DNA of 64,000 nt from Enhygromyxa salina (lineage in GTDB: Bacteria > Myxococcota_A > Polyangia > Nannocystales > Nannocystaceae): positions 1 to 64,000 of the forward strand of contig NZ_PVNL01000013.1 of assembly GCF_002994635.1 (NCBI RefSeq). Direction: 5' to 3'. Below, piece after piece: positions 39,001 to 47,712 of the stretch. The position numbers and the translations under genes were made by a program. The notes under the pieces were generated by a model, which was given only the letters and a program-made list of their open reading frames with translations, ran no database searches and was not told where the DNA came from. Within the stretch, counting starts at the first letter, position 1; the number at the start of each line of letters is the position of its first letter.

Positions 39001-41567
39001 CGGTCGGCGAGACCGTGGTCACCGAGAGCCCCGGAATCGCCGCGGGCTGGACGGTCCGCGATCCCGCCGGGCGGACCCGGATCGCGGGCATCGGCGACGC
39101 GACCACCGTCGCCTACTTCGTGTACGACGCGATCGGCCGCCCGCTCGAGTATGGCCGGGTCGAGGTCGACCGCGACACCCTCCCGCAGATGATTTCGGAT
39201 CCAAGCTGGCCGCTCGCGGACTCGAGCCGGGTCGTCACCCGCAGCTTCGGCTACGACGGTGATGGCAGCGATCCGTCGATGCTCGGCCAGTGCGAGACGG
39301 TCACGACCACGACCGCCGCCGCGACCACCGTCGACCCCGCCGCCACGCCGGTCAGCGTGACCGAGACCTACAGCTACGATCGCCGGGGTCGGACCACGTC
39401 GATGACCCAGATGGTCGTCGATCAGCCGAGCCTGCCGAGCGCCTGCTTCCGCTACGCCTACAACAACACCGACGAGATCGTGTGCCTCAGCTACCCCGAG
39501 GGCTCCCCGATCCCCGAGGTCCACTATGGCTACGACGACAACGGCCGGCTGCTCGCGGTCGGTCGCGCGGCCGGGGCCACCGACCTGGCGAGCTACACCT
39601 ACTCGCCCAGCGGTGACCTCATCCATGAGCAAGTCGGCGCCGGGGTCCTGGACATCGACAACGGCTACGGATCCCAGGGCTGGCTCGCCACGACTTCGGT
39701 CGCGATCAACGGCGGGGCCCCGTGCTGGGAGCAAGCCTACGTCTACAACCCCGACTCCACGATCCACGCACGAACCGACACCAGCGCCGCGCCCTTGCCC
39801 GCTGGCGTCACCACCCACGCGTTCGAGTACGACCCCCGCAAGCAGCTCGGCAGCGCCTCGGCCAGCGGCGCGCTCGAGTGGAGCGAGTCACTGTCGAGCA
39901 CCGACCAAAGCGGCAATATCCTCGGCGCCGAGCTCGACGGCGTGACCATGCAGGCGACTCGGGCCCCCGACTCGGATCAGATCCTGTCCTTGCAAGTCGG
40001 TGAGCAGCAGCCCGTGGCGCTCGGCTACGACCAGTTCGGAAACCTCAGCTCGGTCGGCTCGACGATCACCGACTACGACCCGGTCTTGCTGCTGCCCTCC
40101 GGCTTCTCGGGCTCTGGCGGCGCGGCGGTGATCGGCTACGGCTCCGCCAACCAACGGCTGATCAAGCAGACCCTCGGGGCCAACGCGTCGACCCGGCTGT
40201 ACTTCGGTGGGCTCTCGACGCGGCCGCTCGCGGTCTGGGAGAACGGTCGCTGGAGCGCGGCCGTCCAGGGCGCGACGGGCTTGCTCGCCACCATCGGGGA
40301 GCAGGTCTGCTACCCGATCAAGGACGCGCTCCAGAGCGTCCGCCACCTGATCGACGAGCAGGGCAACCCGGTCGCAAGCCTGGCCTACTCGGCGTTTGGC
40401 AGCGTGGTCGCCGAGTCCGGTGACACCGGGGCCCTGCTGTCGCGGTTCATGGGCCAGGAGCTCGACGGCGAGACCGGCTACTACGCGTTCCCGGCTCGGC
40501 TCTACGATCCGGTCCTGCGCCGGTTCCACGCCGTCGATCCCCAGCACCAGTTCCCCAGCCCCTACGTGTTCGTCGGCAACCAGCCGATCAGCAACGTCGA
40601 TCCGACCGGCGAGGTGTCATGGTTCGGCCTGGTGGCGATGAGCGTGGTGTTCGCGGCCGGGTTTGCGCTGTCGCTCGCGAGCGCCGGACTCAGCGACGTC
40701 GCGGCCGCCGCTGTCGACTCGCTGCTCGGCGGCGCCGAGGTGGCCGACGTCGTCGAGGATACCGTCGTCGTCGGCAACACCGTGTCAAAGGTGGTGAAGA
40801 CGGGCGAGCGGCTCGAGCAGATTGAGGGGCTCGAGGAGGTCAAGGACGAGACCACCGCGCTCGTCCGCACCGGTGAACAGAGCTATGGCAGCACGGGCTC
40901 GGTCGAGCCCGGTGTCGGCTCGGGGGCCCCGCTCCCCGAGGCCTCAGTCGGGTCGATCGCGGCATCGACCGAGACTGCCGCTTCTTGCCTGGGACCGAAA
41001 GCCATCACCGCGCTGACGACCGTCGGCCACATCGGCGCCCGCACGCTCGGGGGCGCAGTCATGGGCGCAGCCGAGAACGGCGCGCTCTACATGCTCAACC
41101 CCAGGAACAACTTCGACCCGAGCGACAGCGGCTCGCGCCAGTCGCTGCTGAAGGCGATGTTCGTGGGGGCGATCTGCGGCGCGGTGACTGGCTCCGCGGC
41201 CTCGCTGGTGGACATGCCCGTGAGCAAGGGGCTCATGCGCAAGTTCGTGACCGAGTCGCTGAAGAAGCAGTCCTTGATGGTGGTCGCGGGCAAGGGGGTG
41301 GTCGGCGTCGGCACCTCCGACATCAACCACCTGATCAGCGCCGGGTTTGCGCACGAGAAGCCGACCGTGCTCGGCATGGTGGTCAGCGCCGCCTGGGGTG
41401 GCGTGTCCGGGGCCGCATCGAGTGCGATGGGTGAGAGCTTCTCGATGGGCTTCGCCGCGCTGCCGAGCCGCGGCAAGATCCTGGCCGTATCGGCCGGGAG
41501 CGCGCTGGCGATCGGTGCCGAGCTGCAGATGGTCCAGCTCGGGATCATGAAGGCCGCGCGCAGCTAG
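33087..41567 (+). CDS. giant RHS/Tc-toxin-like protein, copy B
   Basis: 2,826 residues, paralogous to the copy A protein over most of its length (NLFRGDVNLEQPLFTMPGR, VVGLGWSCP, EYADPHKQTPDN, YPYTGTRYELAPR). YD/RHS repeats dominate the last third (FSYDRRGR-like units, YGYDDNGRLLAVG). The RHS core is FMGQELDGETGYYAFPAR...YDPVLRRFHAVDP...NVDPTGE at ~2,450-2,506. The ~320-residue C-tail is unlike that of copy A in detail but is also Gly/Ala-rich with several hydrophobic segments (WFGLVAMSVVFAAGFALSLA). No signal peptide and no downstream immunity gene: the next gene converges. Confidence 0.92.
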   Translation: MSKQASSPSVPSIRSFQFNATTAGSVKDSVNLFRGDVNLEQPLFTMPGRTEATDVKVSLLYQSNVYHDAMTFNRGAPTSVVGLGWSCPGDAIELQGSPAEPAGARRYALVRNGGSNLLVREPEQPRLFDLSAAEAGSLLPGQPVSQALISSFGQRGLAVDPSATVAAAPELEGGLRIIDAAEQREFVLAPAGSGWTAFDGGEAYQLVQFQFSKVLYYPTWERWVVIDDAGQVSSYGGLADPAVQGFSRSVGDSVEWAVVWSSASGGAARWSGASSQPNGQRQVARAWNLASRTNLWGDQIRYAYNEQWPADPNTGVRPVVEQLVCSGGQPYTKACYLTSITDVFGRRAAFSYADKLWTSGTGSPREYADPHKQTPDNVANGWQDRYETQYLASIEVVDPEGERLYGIAFGYEPRPGNGSASAVANVNPSPTNGDSGDFYKRYLTSVTLSNEFGAAQPPICFNYYLDATQESGYSPGALASATSAVGGTSRWRYTEQQLDLCDRTLAVVPPAELGTSVTPRTWFGDDYAVTMWFDLLGNKASLAIHTWQGRWDAWAPAWGPILATEAAGFDLDSLEVVTGTDFVAISYVSAEQRKVYVFNKDPRTTGNWLPAEIADIETGPSTPCLSYSTSYGPATLAAGGTFFLVHYAPALQSYAYDRLTWRWSTREWSNTTDTLGDGAQVVARGEYCLTLDAQGRYALSYLDPRLIWRSGTSGTLSNLNDPSKAVLIPGASVVVVGQLLSAGSTSLSYSVTMLQWDADYQVQVTSFSATDSAQIDWVPQLIADTMVAVGGRLWRFDGLVWLLNEALVIATPSSGWNQRYAYGPDYAVQIYVDANEHVAPDGARVVGYDAGVVGAWNGARAIPSSASFGSTDAWPSAGTSDYLTLGEYLYYRNDAADWSTVIQAGPTENLADLIPAGEALETAATINQGPAFIAFNATVTATGARAPTAAFVLGNGQALAETDVGAGMRMIASSDPDYGQPGVSPAGPATLLLVPDTAISFTQAPSYALYRYVGNELDGKIRHYQVSTFETDNGFGHPLATAISIDPTTAACDPSGQFIKYYRSVVAPGVATLVLDPATEAPASGDAPYGFVAVRYLNGVEQVVGQELGASALDGMMLALEAHDSQGLQLSAAELAWEVYQDIAPDPSDASVPSRPLRGGFAVQSGGSLVQDGVSSTRTSSYRAAGFDAPFSTTPLSTTTSGMGSSGVIESQTSGSYLAIQLDDAVSQGVFRTLNLRAQAVQTTTQWQRAGENALTTAATATTWKAWASQLGASVVVPAKQASFAWLGDPDRAEFPFASYQPSSSVQGWRRTECVNVRNARGLSIESLDAMDVASSVLYDKSGSLPIAGLDNGSITDGQWAYLGFEAYEVDAGWTLAGTREVVGDAYFGGQSVGLGAAASVTTSVEVLPGANGYVLGFAIKTPVGFEPGAGTSWTIRYSGGGTAPEPIPLTATDGTWAFRSIGLPFEANARPSSITIAASNSTSVEILLDSVYLIPLGATFSAQAYEPRYNQTVSGMTMSGLATRSLYDPFRQVTGAIDERGILRKAGGKSLSRANSSDGQFSTSAPNGALQVVLAEAGICDDFRRGGEWRARWSPNNASAWTQAPGLLSTTDGGSLSWIPGPDSLTSAAVVVGIASPSGPSKSISLDFADNHTIAWEPGLGWTASGPAWSPRALAQPPSMAGDWLLVFGDGQLLFFAGNQLIYSSPWTEGVPSDITLIATGPLALRYLGVGGGPRVSLDYSDGNGVALQSQTLSGGDAAVAATITDALGRTVASTKFAPASFEKPTDLPILAYLNGFVDRQAFLAAMADSWVLTGTVADYYRGQTIDGYTPSDDGGYPYTGTRYELAPRGRKLESGLPGTSTAIHDVSQPPSTRQTTWSSYGCNAAINLGGVEIAAGSYYEELTTGPLGNATKRWRAFNRNQVAAELVDASADVLTQTKCLREWLEQRGHVVGKTQALTPNHFTNTQINNAVGETVVTESPGIAAGWTVRDPAGRTRIAGIGDATTVAYFVYDAIGRPLEYGRVEVDRDTLPQMISDPSWPLADSSRVVTRSFGYDGDGSDPSMLGQCETVTTTTAAATTVDPAATPVSVTETYSYDRRGRTTSMTQMVVDQPSLPSACFRYAYNNTDEIVCLSYPEGSPIPEVHYGYDDNGRLLAVGRAAGATDLASYTYSPSGDLIHEQVGAGVLDIDNGYGSQGWLATTSVAINGGAPCWEQAYVYNPDSTIHARTDTSAAPLPAGVTTHAFEYDPRKQLGSASASGALEWSESLSSTDQSGNILGAELDGVTMQATRAPDSDQILSLQVGEQQPVALGYDQFGNLSSVGSTITDYDPVLLLPSGFSGSGGAAVIGYGSANQRLIKQTLGANASTRLYFGGLSTRPLAVWENGRWSAAVQGATGLLATIGEQVCYPIKDALQSVRHLIDEQGNPVASLAYSAFGSVVAESGDTGALLSRFMGQELDGETGYYAFPARLYDPVLRRFHAVDPQHQFPSPYVFVGNQPISNVDPTGEVSWFGLVAMSVVFAAGFALSLASAGLSDVAAAAVDSLLGGAEVADVVEDTVVVGNTVSKVVKTGERLEQIEGLEEVKDETTALVRTGEQSYGSTGSVEPGVGSGAPLPEASVGSIAASTETAASCLGPKAITALTTVGHIGARTLGGAVMGAAENGALYMLNPRNNFDPSDSGSRQSLLKAMFVGAICGAVTGSAASLVDMPVSKGLMRKFVTESLKKQSLMVVAGKGVVGVGTSDINHLISAGFAHEKPTVLGMVVSAAWGGVSGAASSAMGESFSMGFAALPSRGKILAVSAGSALAIGAELQMVQLGIMKAARS

Positions 41568-41598
41568 ACGCTCGACCCAAACGGGGGCCAGCCACCGT

Positions 41599-41636
41599 GA
41601 CCGCGCTGCGCTCGGGTCAACCGAGCGCACGCGGTC
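41599..41636. terminator. bidirectional hairpin between convergent genes
   Basis: GACCGCG-c-TGCGCTCGG (41599-41615) pairs with CCGAGCGCACGCGGTC (41621-41636): 16 bp with one bulged C and a GTCAA loop. It fills the 75-bp gap between RHS gene B and the convergent lipoprotein gene and could end transcription from both sides. Confidence 0.6.
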
Positions 41637-41642
41637 GCGTCG

Positions 41643-43364
41643 CTACTGCGGGTTCGGGTTGATGACGCCGGTCCCGGTCCCGCCCAGGTACGCGTAGCTG
41701 TCGTACGAGTCGTAGCCAACCACCACGACCGCGAACTTCTGAATGCCGCCGTCGATCACGTGGACGCCGTCGGCGACCATGACCCGCGCGACCTCATAGT
41801 CGCTGTCGGCCACGGGCACGAACGCGTTGTCCGGCACCGGTTGCCCGTCGAGCACGATCTCCGCGTCCATCTCCCGCGTGATCACCAAGAAGTCATTGAC
41901 CCAAGTCCCCGGCACCAACACCACATAGCGCGGCAGGTACTGCTCGACCGGGCTGAGCTGGACCATGGCGGGGTCACCCTGGTTGAAGTTGTTCTGCACG
42001 TTCAGCGCACCGGTCATGTAGTTGACCACCGCGATCGGCCGGTTGGCGACCACCTCGAAGTCACCGGGCACCGCGTTGACGCCGGTCGCGTAGAACTGCA
42101 CGAGCTGGCCCGCGCTCATGTTGAACGGGCTGTTGGGCAGGCCGGTGACCTCCATGTCGGCGTTGAGGGTGACGGTGGTGCCGTCCTCGGACGCGTAGAT
42201 CTGCCAGAGCGTGGTCTCGGGCGAGTTGGGGACCCGCGGTGGCATCCGCGAGGCGACGAAGTGCTCCCCCCACAGGCGCTTGCCCGAGAGCTGATCCTCG
42301 AGGTGATCGCACGCGAACACGTTGGCTGGAATGAACGCGCACTCCTGGCCCGAGAACACGCCGATCGGGTGGTCCTGGTCCGAGTTGATCCGCGTGCCCG
42401 TGAGCCCCACGTTCTGGGTCTTGGTCATGACCTCGGCGATGTCGCCCTCGTTGAGCATGATCTGAAACGGCACGTTTGGCTGACCAGCCGGGACCCCGTT
42501 GCCGCCGAGCGTCGCCACGCTGGGCGTGACTTCGACGACCGTCCCGTCGTGGGCCGCGACGATCGTCGCGTAGGCGCCCTGCTGCTGACCATCGTTGGTC
42601 GAGACCCAGCCAACGACGTCGTTGAGGTGATCCCAGGCGCTGACCGGGTACAGCATCGAGGCGTCCGACAAGAATGAGGTCGAGCCGTCGACCGGGTTGA
42701 ACTGGTACGCGATGATCGGCACGTCCGAAGTCACCCGATAGGCCCCACCCACCAGCTTGCCGCTGTCGTCGTGGTGGAGGTCAGGCAGCGGGAAGGTGTG
42801 CAGCGCCAGGGCCCCAACCGCGACCGGACCGGCGGCGTTGACCCAATTGTTGTTCTGCTTGCGCTCGACCACCACGTTGGCGTCTTGGTCTTGCTGCACG
42901 TTGGAGACCGCGATCGCGAACTGGCTGTTCTCGACCTGGTCGTGGGTGTCGAGATCGACGCCAAAGAACAGACAGCCGACCGTGCTCACCCCCGCCTGCG
43001 CGAGCTCGCAGGTCGACGGGATCGGATCGCCGTCGCCGTCGCCATCTCCATCTCCATCTCCATCGCCGTCTCCATCGCCGTCCCCGTCTCCGTCCCCGTC
43101 TCCGCTGGGATCGCCATCGCCGTCGCCATCACCCGAGGGATCGCCGTCGCCGTCGCCCGGGTCACCATCGCCGTCGCCCGGGTCACCGTCGCCGTCGCCA
43201 TCACCGGAGTTGCTGTCGCTGGACTCGTTGGTGTCGCCGTCGCCATCACCCGCGGTCGTGGTGTCGGTCGTCAGGGTGTCGACGGTGGTGTCACCGACTT
43301 GGTCGTCGGCGCAGGCGGTGAAGATCAACAGGTAAACTAGGCTCGAGATTGCGTAACGGTTCAT
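41643..43364 (-). CDS. (GD)n lipoprotein with IgGFc-binding-like domain
   Basis: About 573 residues. A lipoprotein signal ends LLIFTAC (lipobox Cys ~18). An acidic Thr/Asp spacer and about 80 residues of Gly-Asp repeats with Pro/Ser breaks follow. The rest resembles the IgGFc-binding N-terminal domain: FFGVDLDTHDQVENSQFAIAVSN, SDVPIIAYQFNP, DASMLYPVSAW, FSGQECAFIPANVFACDHLEDQL and NRPIAVVNYMTG. In bacteria this domain is seen in large surface proteins; an adhesive role is inferred. ATG 43364 is chosen because it starts the signal peptide. Convergent with RHS gene B and divergent from maeB. Confidence 0.85.
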   Translation of the reverse strand: MNRYAISSLVYLLIFTACADDQVGDTTVDTLTTDTTTAGDGDGDTNESSDSNSGDGDGDGDPGDGDGDPGDGDGDPSGDGDGDGDPSGDGDGDGDGDGDGDGDGDGDGDGDGDPIPSTCELAQAGVSTVGCLFFGVDLDTHDQVENSQFAIAVSNVQQDQDANVVVERKQNNNWVNAAGPVAVGALALHTFPLPDLHHDDSGKLVGGAYRVTSDVPIIAYQFNPVDGSTSFLSDASMLYPVSAWDHLNDVVGWVSTNDGQQQGAYATIVAAHDGTVVEVTPSVATLGGNGVPAGQPNVPFQIMLNEGDIAEVMTKTQNVGLTGTRINSDQDHPIGVFSGQECAFIPANVFACDHLEDQLSGKRLWGEHFVASRMPPRVPNSPETTLWQIYASEDGTTVTLNADMEVTGLPNSPFNMSAGQLVQFYATGVNAVPGDFEVVANRPIAVVNYMTGALNVQNNFNQGDPAMVQLSPVEQYLPRYVVLVPGTWVNDFLVITREMDAEIVLDGQPVPDNAFVPVADSDYEVARVMVADGVHVIDGGIQKFAVVVVGYDSYDSYAYLGGTGTGVINPNPQ

Positions 43365-43573
43365 ATCGGTAGTCCTCAGCAACGGCAGCATAGCGCGCGC
43401 GCGCGACCAGACGGCAGCGCCCGAACCCTGCACCGACCCCTCGACGAGCGCCGCCAGTGTGCGGGATGCCGCGCAGCCCAGATCGCGGCGTAACGGCGTG
43501 CACGGGCCCTGATCCCCGGGTCTGTCCGCACACCAACCCGGGTCGACCCGCGCTGCCGCCCGCGAACCCGGCC

Positions 43574-43582
43574 TGATAGACT
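43574..43582 (+). promoter_or_regulatory. extended -10 element for maeB
   Basis: TGATAGACT (TGn plus TAGACT) ends nine bases before the maeB ATG at 43592, so the transcript would have a leader of about three bases or less. Confidence 0.45.
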
Positions 43583-43591
43583 GCGCCGCGG

Positions 43592-45853
43592 ATGGCCAAG
43601 CTCACCCGCAAGGAAGCCCTCGACTACCACACGCAAGGACGGCCCGGAAAGATCGCCGTCGTCCCGACCAAGCCGCTGACGAGTCAGCGCGACCTGTCGC
43701 TCGCGTACTCGCCCGGCGTGGCCGAGCCCTGCCTCGAGATCGCGAAGGACCCGAGCAAGGTCAACCTCTACACCGCGCGGGGCAACCTGGTCGCGGTGAT
43801 CTCCGACGGCACCGCGGTGCTCGGGCTCGGCGACATCGGCCCGCTCGCGTCGAAGCCGGTGATGGAGGGCAAGGGCGTGCTGTTCAAGAAGTTCGCCGAC
43901 ATCGACGTGTTCGACCTCGAGATCGACGCGAAGAAGGACCCCGACGCCTTCATCGCGTGCGTCGCCGCGCTCGAGCCCACGTTCGGCGGCATCAACCTCG
44001 AGGACATCGGCGCGCCCGAGTGCTTCTACATCGAGCAAGAGCTCAAGCGGCGCATGAAGATCCCCGTGTTCCACGATGATCAGCACGGCACCGCGATCAT
44101 CTCTGGCGCCGCGCTGCTCAACGCCGCGGAGCTGACCGGGCGCAAGCTCGGGGACATCAAGATCGTCGTCAGCGGGGCCGGGGCCTCGGCCGTGTCTTGC
44201 TCGCGCTTTTACGTCTCGCTTGGGGTCGACCCCAAGAACCTGATGATGTGCGACAGCAAGGGGGTCATTCACACCGGCCGCGAGAACCTCGACGCGACCA
44301 AGCAGGAGTTCGCCCGCGAGACCGACAAGCGGACCCTGGCCGAGGCGCTCGACGGCGCCGACATGCTGCTTGGCCTCTCGGTCGGCGGGCTCGTCAAGCC
44401 CGAGATGCTGGCCGGCATGAACAAGGACCCGATCATCTTCGCGCTGGCCAACCCCGAGCCCGAGATCCCCTACGACGAGGCCCGCAAGGCCCGGCCCGAC
44501 GCGATCGTGGCCACCGGTCGCAGCGACCACGACAACCAGGTCAACAACGTGCTCGGTTTCCCCGGCATCTTCCGTGGCGCGCTCGACGTCCAGGCCACCT
44601 CGATCACCGAAGAGATGAAGCTGGCGGCCGCCCACGCGCTCGCCGACCTCGCCCGCAAAGACGTCCCCGAGGTCGTCAGCCGCGCCTACAACGAGGACTT
44701 CAGCTTCGGCCGCAACTACATCATCCCCAAGCCGTTTGATCCGCGCGTGATCCAGTGGGTCGCGCCCGCCGTGGCCAAGGCCGCCGTCGAGTGCGGCGTC
44801 GCCCAGATCCCGTTTGACGAGCCCGCCTACCGCGAGCGCATGCGAACGTTGCTGGGTGGCTCGACCGCCGTCATGCGCCGCTTCATTCGCCGCGCCCAGC
44901 AGAACCCCAAGACCCTGGTGTTCCCCGAGGGCGAGGATCCGCGGGTCCTCGAGGCCTGTCGGATCATGATCGACGAGCGCATGGGTCGGCCGATCTTGCT
45001 CGGCGACATCGACAAGATCCGCGAGATCATGGCCAAGCAGGACATCGAGCTCGAGGACGGCGCCTACGAGCTCATCAACCCGCAGACAGACTCACGCCTG
45101 CAAGCCTACGCCACGCAGTTCTACGAGCGGCGCCAACGCAAGGGCGTGGACCCCCACTTCGCGCTCAACGTCATGCGCCGCAACAACTTCTTTGGGACCA
45201 TGATGGTCGAGCGCGGCGACGCCGACGGTCTGGTCTCGGGGATTCAGTACTCCTACCCGGAGACCATTCGCCCCGCGCTGCAGATCATCGGGCTCGCGCC
45301 CGGGGTTCGTCGGGTCGCGGGCATGTACCTGATGCTGCACAAGCGCGGCTTGTTGTTCTTCGCCGACACCACCGTCAACTTGCACACCAACGCCGAGCAG
45401 CTCGCCGACATCGCCGAGATCGTCGCCGACTCGGCCAAGAACACCTTTGATGTGACGCCCCGGGTGGCGATGCTGAGCTACTCCAACTTTGGCTCGGCGG
45501 AGGGTGAGACCAGCGACAAGGTCGCCCACGCTACCCGGCTGCTGAGTGAGCGGCGGCCCGATCTGAAGGTCGAGGGCGATCTGCAGGCCAACGTGGCGCT
45601 GGACTACAACATGCAAAAGCACAGCTACCCGTTCACGCGGTTGGACGGGCCGGCGAATGTGTTGATCTTTCCGACGCTCGAGGCCGGGAATGTGGCGTAC
45701 AAGCTGATCCGCGAGCTCGGCGACGTGCCGGCGGTCGGGCCGGTGCTGCTGGGGATGGCCAAGCCGATCTCGGTGCTGGAGCGGGACTGCTCGATCGACG
45801 CGATCGTGCACATGGTCGCGCTGACGGTCGTGCAGGCGCAGATGAAGGGGTAG
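43592..45853 (+). CDS. maeB: malic enzyme-phosphotransacetylase fusion (MaeB type)
   Basis: 753 residues, the usual MaeB length. Residues 1-~430 are malic enzyme: [38 protein letters not shown] and the Rossmann motif [15 protein letters not shown]. Residues ~430-753 resemble phosphotransacetylase ([51 protein letters not shown]). In known MaeB proteins the PTA part is regulatory, mediating acetyl-CoA control, rather than catalytic. The enzyme decarboxylates malate to pyruvate with NAD(P)H formation; cofactor choice cannot be read with certainty. Confidence 0.95.
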   Translation: MAKLTRKEALDYHTQGRPGKIAVVPTKPLTSQRDLSLAYSPGVAEPCLEIAKDPSKVNLYTARGNLVAVISDGTAVLGLGDIGPLASKPVMEGKGVLFKKFADIDVFDLEIDAKKDPDAFIACVAALEPTFGGINLEDIGAPECFYIEQELKRRMKIPVFHDDQHGTAIISGAALLNAAELTGRKLGDIKIVVSGAGASAVSCSRFYVSLGVDPKNLMMCDSKGVIHTGRENLDATKQEFARETDKRTLAEALDGADMLLGLSVGGLVKPEMLAGMNKDPIIFALANPEPEIPYDEARKARPDAIVATGRSDHDNQVNNVLGFPGIFRGALDVQATSITEEMKLAAAHALADLARKDVPEVVSRAYNEDFSFGRNYIIPKPFDPRVIQWVAPAVAKAAVECGVAQIPFDEPAYRERMRTLLGGSTAVMRRFIRRAQQNPKTLVFPEGEDPRVLEACRIMIDERMGRPILLGDIDKIREIMAKQDIELEDGAYELINPQTDSRLQAYATQFYERRQRKGVDPHFALNVMRRNNFFGTMMVERGDADGLVSGIQYSYPETIRPALQIIGLAPGVRRVAGMYLMLHKRGLLFFADTTVNLHTNAEQLADIAEIVADSAKNTFDVTPRVAMLSYSNFGSAEGETSDKVAHATRLLSERRPDLKVEGDLQANVALDYNMQKHSYPFTRLDGPANVLIFPTLEAGNVAYKLIRELGDVPAVGPVLLGMAKPISVLERDCSIDAIVHMVALTVVQAQMKG

Positions 45854-46062
45854 CCGCGCAAAACGGGTGGGGCCGCGAGGGTCTCACCAATGCAGCCCTC
45901 GAGCACCGCGGCGAGCACCGCGACCGCTCGGGGGCCGACATACTCCGAGCGCCGAGTCGACAACGGCAGGAGCGGCCCCAGCTGTGCCTGGAGGCTTGAA
46001 TTCAAGCTGATTGGTGCTCTAGAAACGGGGTAGCACCCCCGCAAAAAACACGTCGAGGTCCG

Positions 46063-47001
46063 GTGGACGAAGAGGACGACCCATCCGACCATGCGTGGGT
46101 GCCAAGCAGCGAACAACCACCGCCCTTCAAGTGGGCGATCGGCGTCGAACTCGACGAAGACCACCTCGGGCCGCTGCGATTTGCGGCCGTGCTGGCCCGC
46201 GCCGATCCCCGCGACGTCACGCTTGGGCTCCACGTGCTGCCCAGCCACGAGCTGCTGCACCCATTGGTCACCCACGCCGAGGCCGCGCAGATCAACGAAA
46301 AGGTCGCCAACCGAGTTGCGGGGCTCATGGCCCGCGAGGGGCTGGCCGAGTCCCAGGTCCGCGTCGAGCTAGTCGAAGATGACGAGGTCGAGCATGGGCT
46401 GGCCGAGGTCAGCAGGCGGCTCGGTGTCGACGCGCTGATCGTCGGTCGCCGGGCCAAGCGCGACGAGGATCCAATCGTGCGCCTCGGTGAGGTCACGCGC
46501 AGGCTCCTGCGCAAGCTCCCGGTTCCGATCATCGTCACCCCACCGGACTTCGGCAGCGCGGACGAACCTGACATCGGGAGCGGACCGGTGATCGTTGGCG
46601 TCGATCTGAGCGAGCACTGCGACGCCGCTGTCGCGTTCGCCAACACGCTGGCCGCGAAGCTCGGGCGCCCGCTGCTGTTGGCCCACGGCACCCCCGCGTT
46701 CAGCTGGGGTGTGTCGTACATCCCGACCGCCAGCATGGAGCAGCTGCAAGCGCAGACCCGCGAGGCGGCGGCGGACAAGCTGCGCGCGTGGGCGCTGTCG
46801 AGGGGGATCAGCGCCGACCAGCACGTGTTCATGGGCGACCCCGCGAAGATGCTGCTCGCGCTCGCGCGCAGCAACGACGCGGCGGTGTTGGTTACCGGTT
46901 CGCGTCTGCTCGGTCCGGTCGAGCGATTGTTCTTGTCGAGCGTCAGCAGCGAACTCGCGGCCGCGGCCAGGTGCCCGGTCGCGGTGGTGCCGGGCGACTG
47001 A
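46063..47001 (+). CDS. tandem-domain universal stress protein
   Basis: 312 residues from GTG 46063, with GAGG five to eight bases upstream. Domain 1 (~22-150) has RLGEVTRRLLRKLPVP, the same degenerate nucleotide-site signature as the proteins at 4296 and 5674. Domain 2 has VTGSRLLGPVERLFLSSVSSELA followed by CPVAVV and looks functional. It is a dispersed paralogue of the 4-6.6 kb cluster. The 209 bases upstream contain no other gene I can support. Confidence 0.87.
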   Translation: MDEEDDPSDHAWVPSSEQPPPFKWAIGVELDEDHLGPLRFAAVLARADPRDVTLGLHVLPSHELLHPLVTHAEAAQINEKVANRVAGLMAREGLAESQVRVELVEDDEVEHGLAEVSRRLGVDALIVGRRAKRDEDPIVRLGEVTRRLLRKLPVPIIVTPPDFGSADEPDIGSGPVIVGVDLSEHCDAAVAFANTLAAKLGRPLLLAHGTPAFSWGVSYIPTASMEQLQAQTREAAADKLRAWALSRGISADQHVFMGDPAKMLLALARSNDAAVLVTGSRLLGPVERLFLSSVSSELAAAARCPVAVVPGD

Positions 47002-47119
47002 CCGCGCAGGCGCATGCCGTCCGTCCGGCGATCGCGGCGTGGCTGCCGCTGCCGTGGGTGGCCGCGTGGCGATCCCAATCCGGACGAAGTTCTGGATGAG
47101 CGCTCGTGCTGAGCAGCCC

Positions 47120-47128
47120 TGCTAGACT
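47120..47128 (+). promoter_or_regulatory. extended -10 element for the Uma2 gene
   Basis: TGCTAGACT ends six bases before ATG 47135; initiation at the usual distance would start the mRNA at the A of the start codon. Confidence 0.45.
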
Positions 47129-47134
47129 GACCAC

Positions 47135-47707
47135 ATGAGCGCGCGTGCCTCAGTCCAACAGATGACCTACGCCGACTATTGCGAGCTCGAGCGCGCCGCG
47201 ACCGTGAAGCACGAGTACCTGCGCGGTGAAGTGTTCGCCATGACGGGGGGGACGCTCGAGCATGCTCGGCTGATCGGCCGGGTCATCCACCTGCTCAGCC
47301 GCGAGCTCGCCAGCGGGCCGTGTCGCGTGTTCTCGTCCGACGCTCGAGTGCGCGTCGAGGAGACCGACCTCGACACCTACCCCGATGTGTCCGTGGTCTG
47401 CGGAGAGCCCGAGACCTCCGAGCGGAGCGAGCTCGCCCTCGTCAATCCGGTGTTGCTCGTGGAGGTCTTGTCCGACTCGACCGAGGCGTACGACCGGGGC
47501 CAGAAGGCTGCGCACTACCGCAGGATTCCGTCGCTGCGGGGCTACCTGCTGGTCTCGCAGCACGAGCCTCGGCTCGAGCTCTTCGTCCGGCGAGATGACG
47601 GTGGTTGGTCGCTGTTCGAGGCGAGCACGGGCGAGCGGTTGAGCATCGAATTTCTCGCCGTCTCAATCGCTGTGGATGAGGTCTATCAGGCTGCACTGCC
47701 CCGGTGA
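47135..47707 (+). CDS. Uma2 family putative endonuclease (DUF820)
   Basis: 190 residues with the Uma2 PD-(D/E)XK-like pattern: MTYADYCELE, KHEYLRGEVFAMTGGT, TYPDVSVVCG (metal-binding Asp), LLVEVLSDSTEAYDRGQKAAHYR (Glu and Lys) and IPSLRGYLLV. Uma2 proteins are common in cyanobacteria and myxobacteria; a nuclease fold is established by similarity but the biological role is generally unknown. It stands alone, convergent with the RND pump. Confidence 0.88.
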   Translation: MSARASVQQMTYADYCELERAATVKHEYLRGEVFAMTGGTLEHARLIGRVIHLLSRELASGPCRVFSSDARVRVEETDLDTYPDVSVVCGEPETSERSELALVNPVLLVEVLSDSTEAYDRGQKAAHYRRIPSLRGYLLVSQHEPRLELFVRRDDGGWSLFEASTGERLSIEFLAVSIAVDEVYQAALPR

Positions 47708-47712
47708 CACGC

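Noticed and set aside
43015..43260. Short regular repeats that at first look like a CRISPR array
   Set aside because: The unit is a 6-bp in-frame Gly-Asp codon repeat with no spacers and no cas genes nearby.
43395..43409. Alternating CG run (possible Z-DNA) between maeB and the lipoprotein gene
   Set aside because: Only about 14 bases; expected now and then at this GC content.
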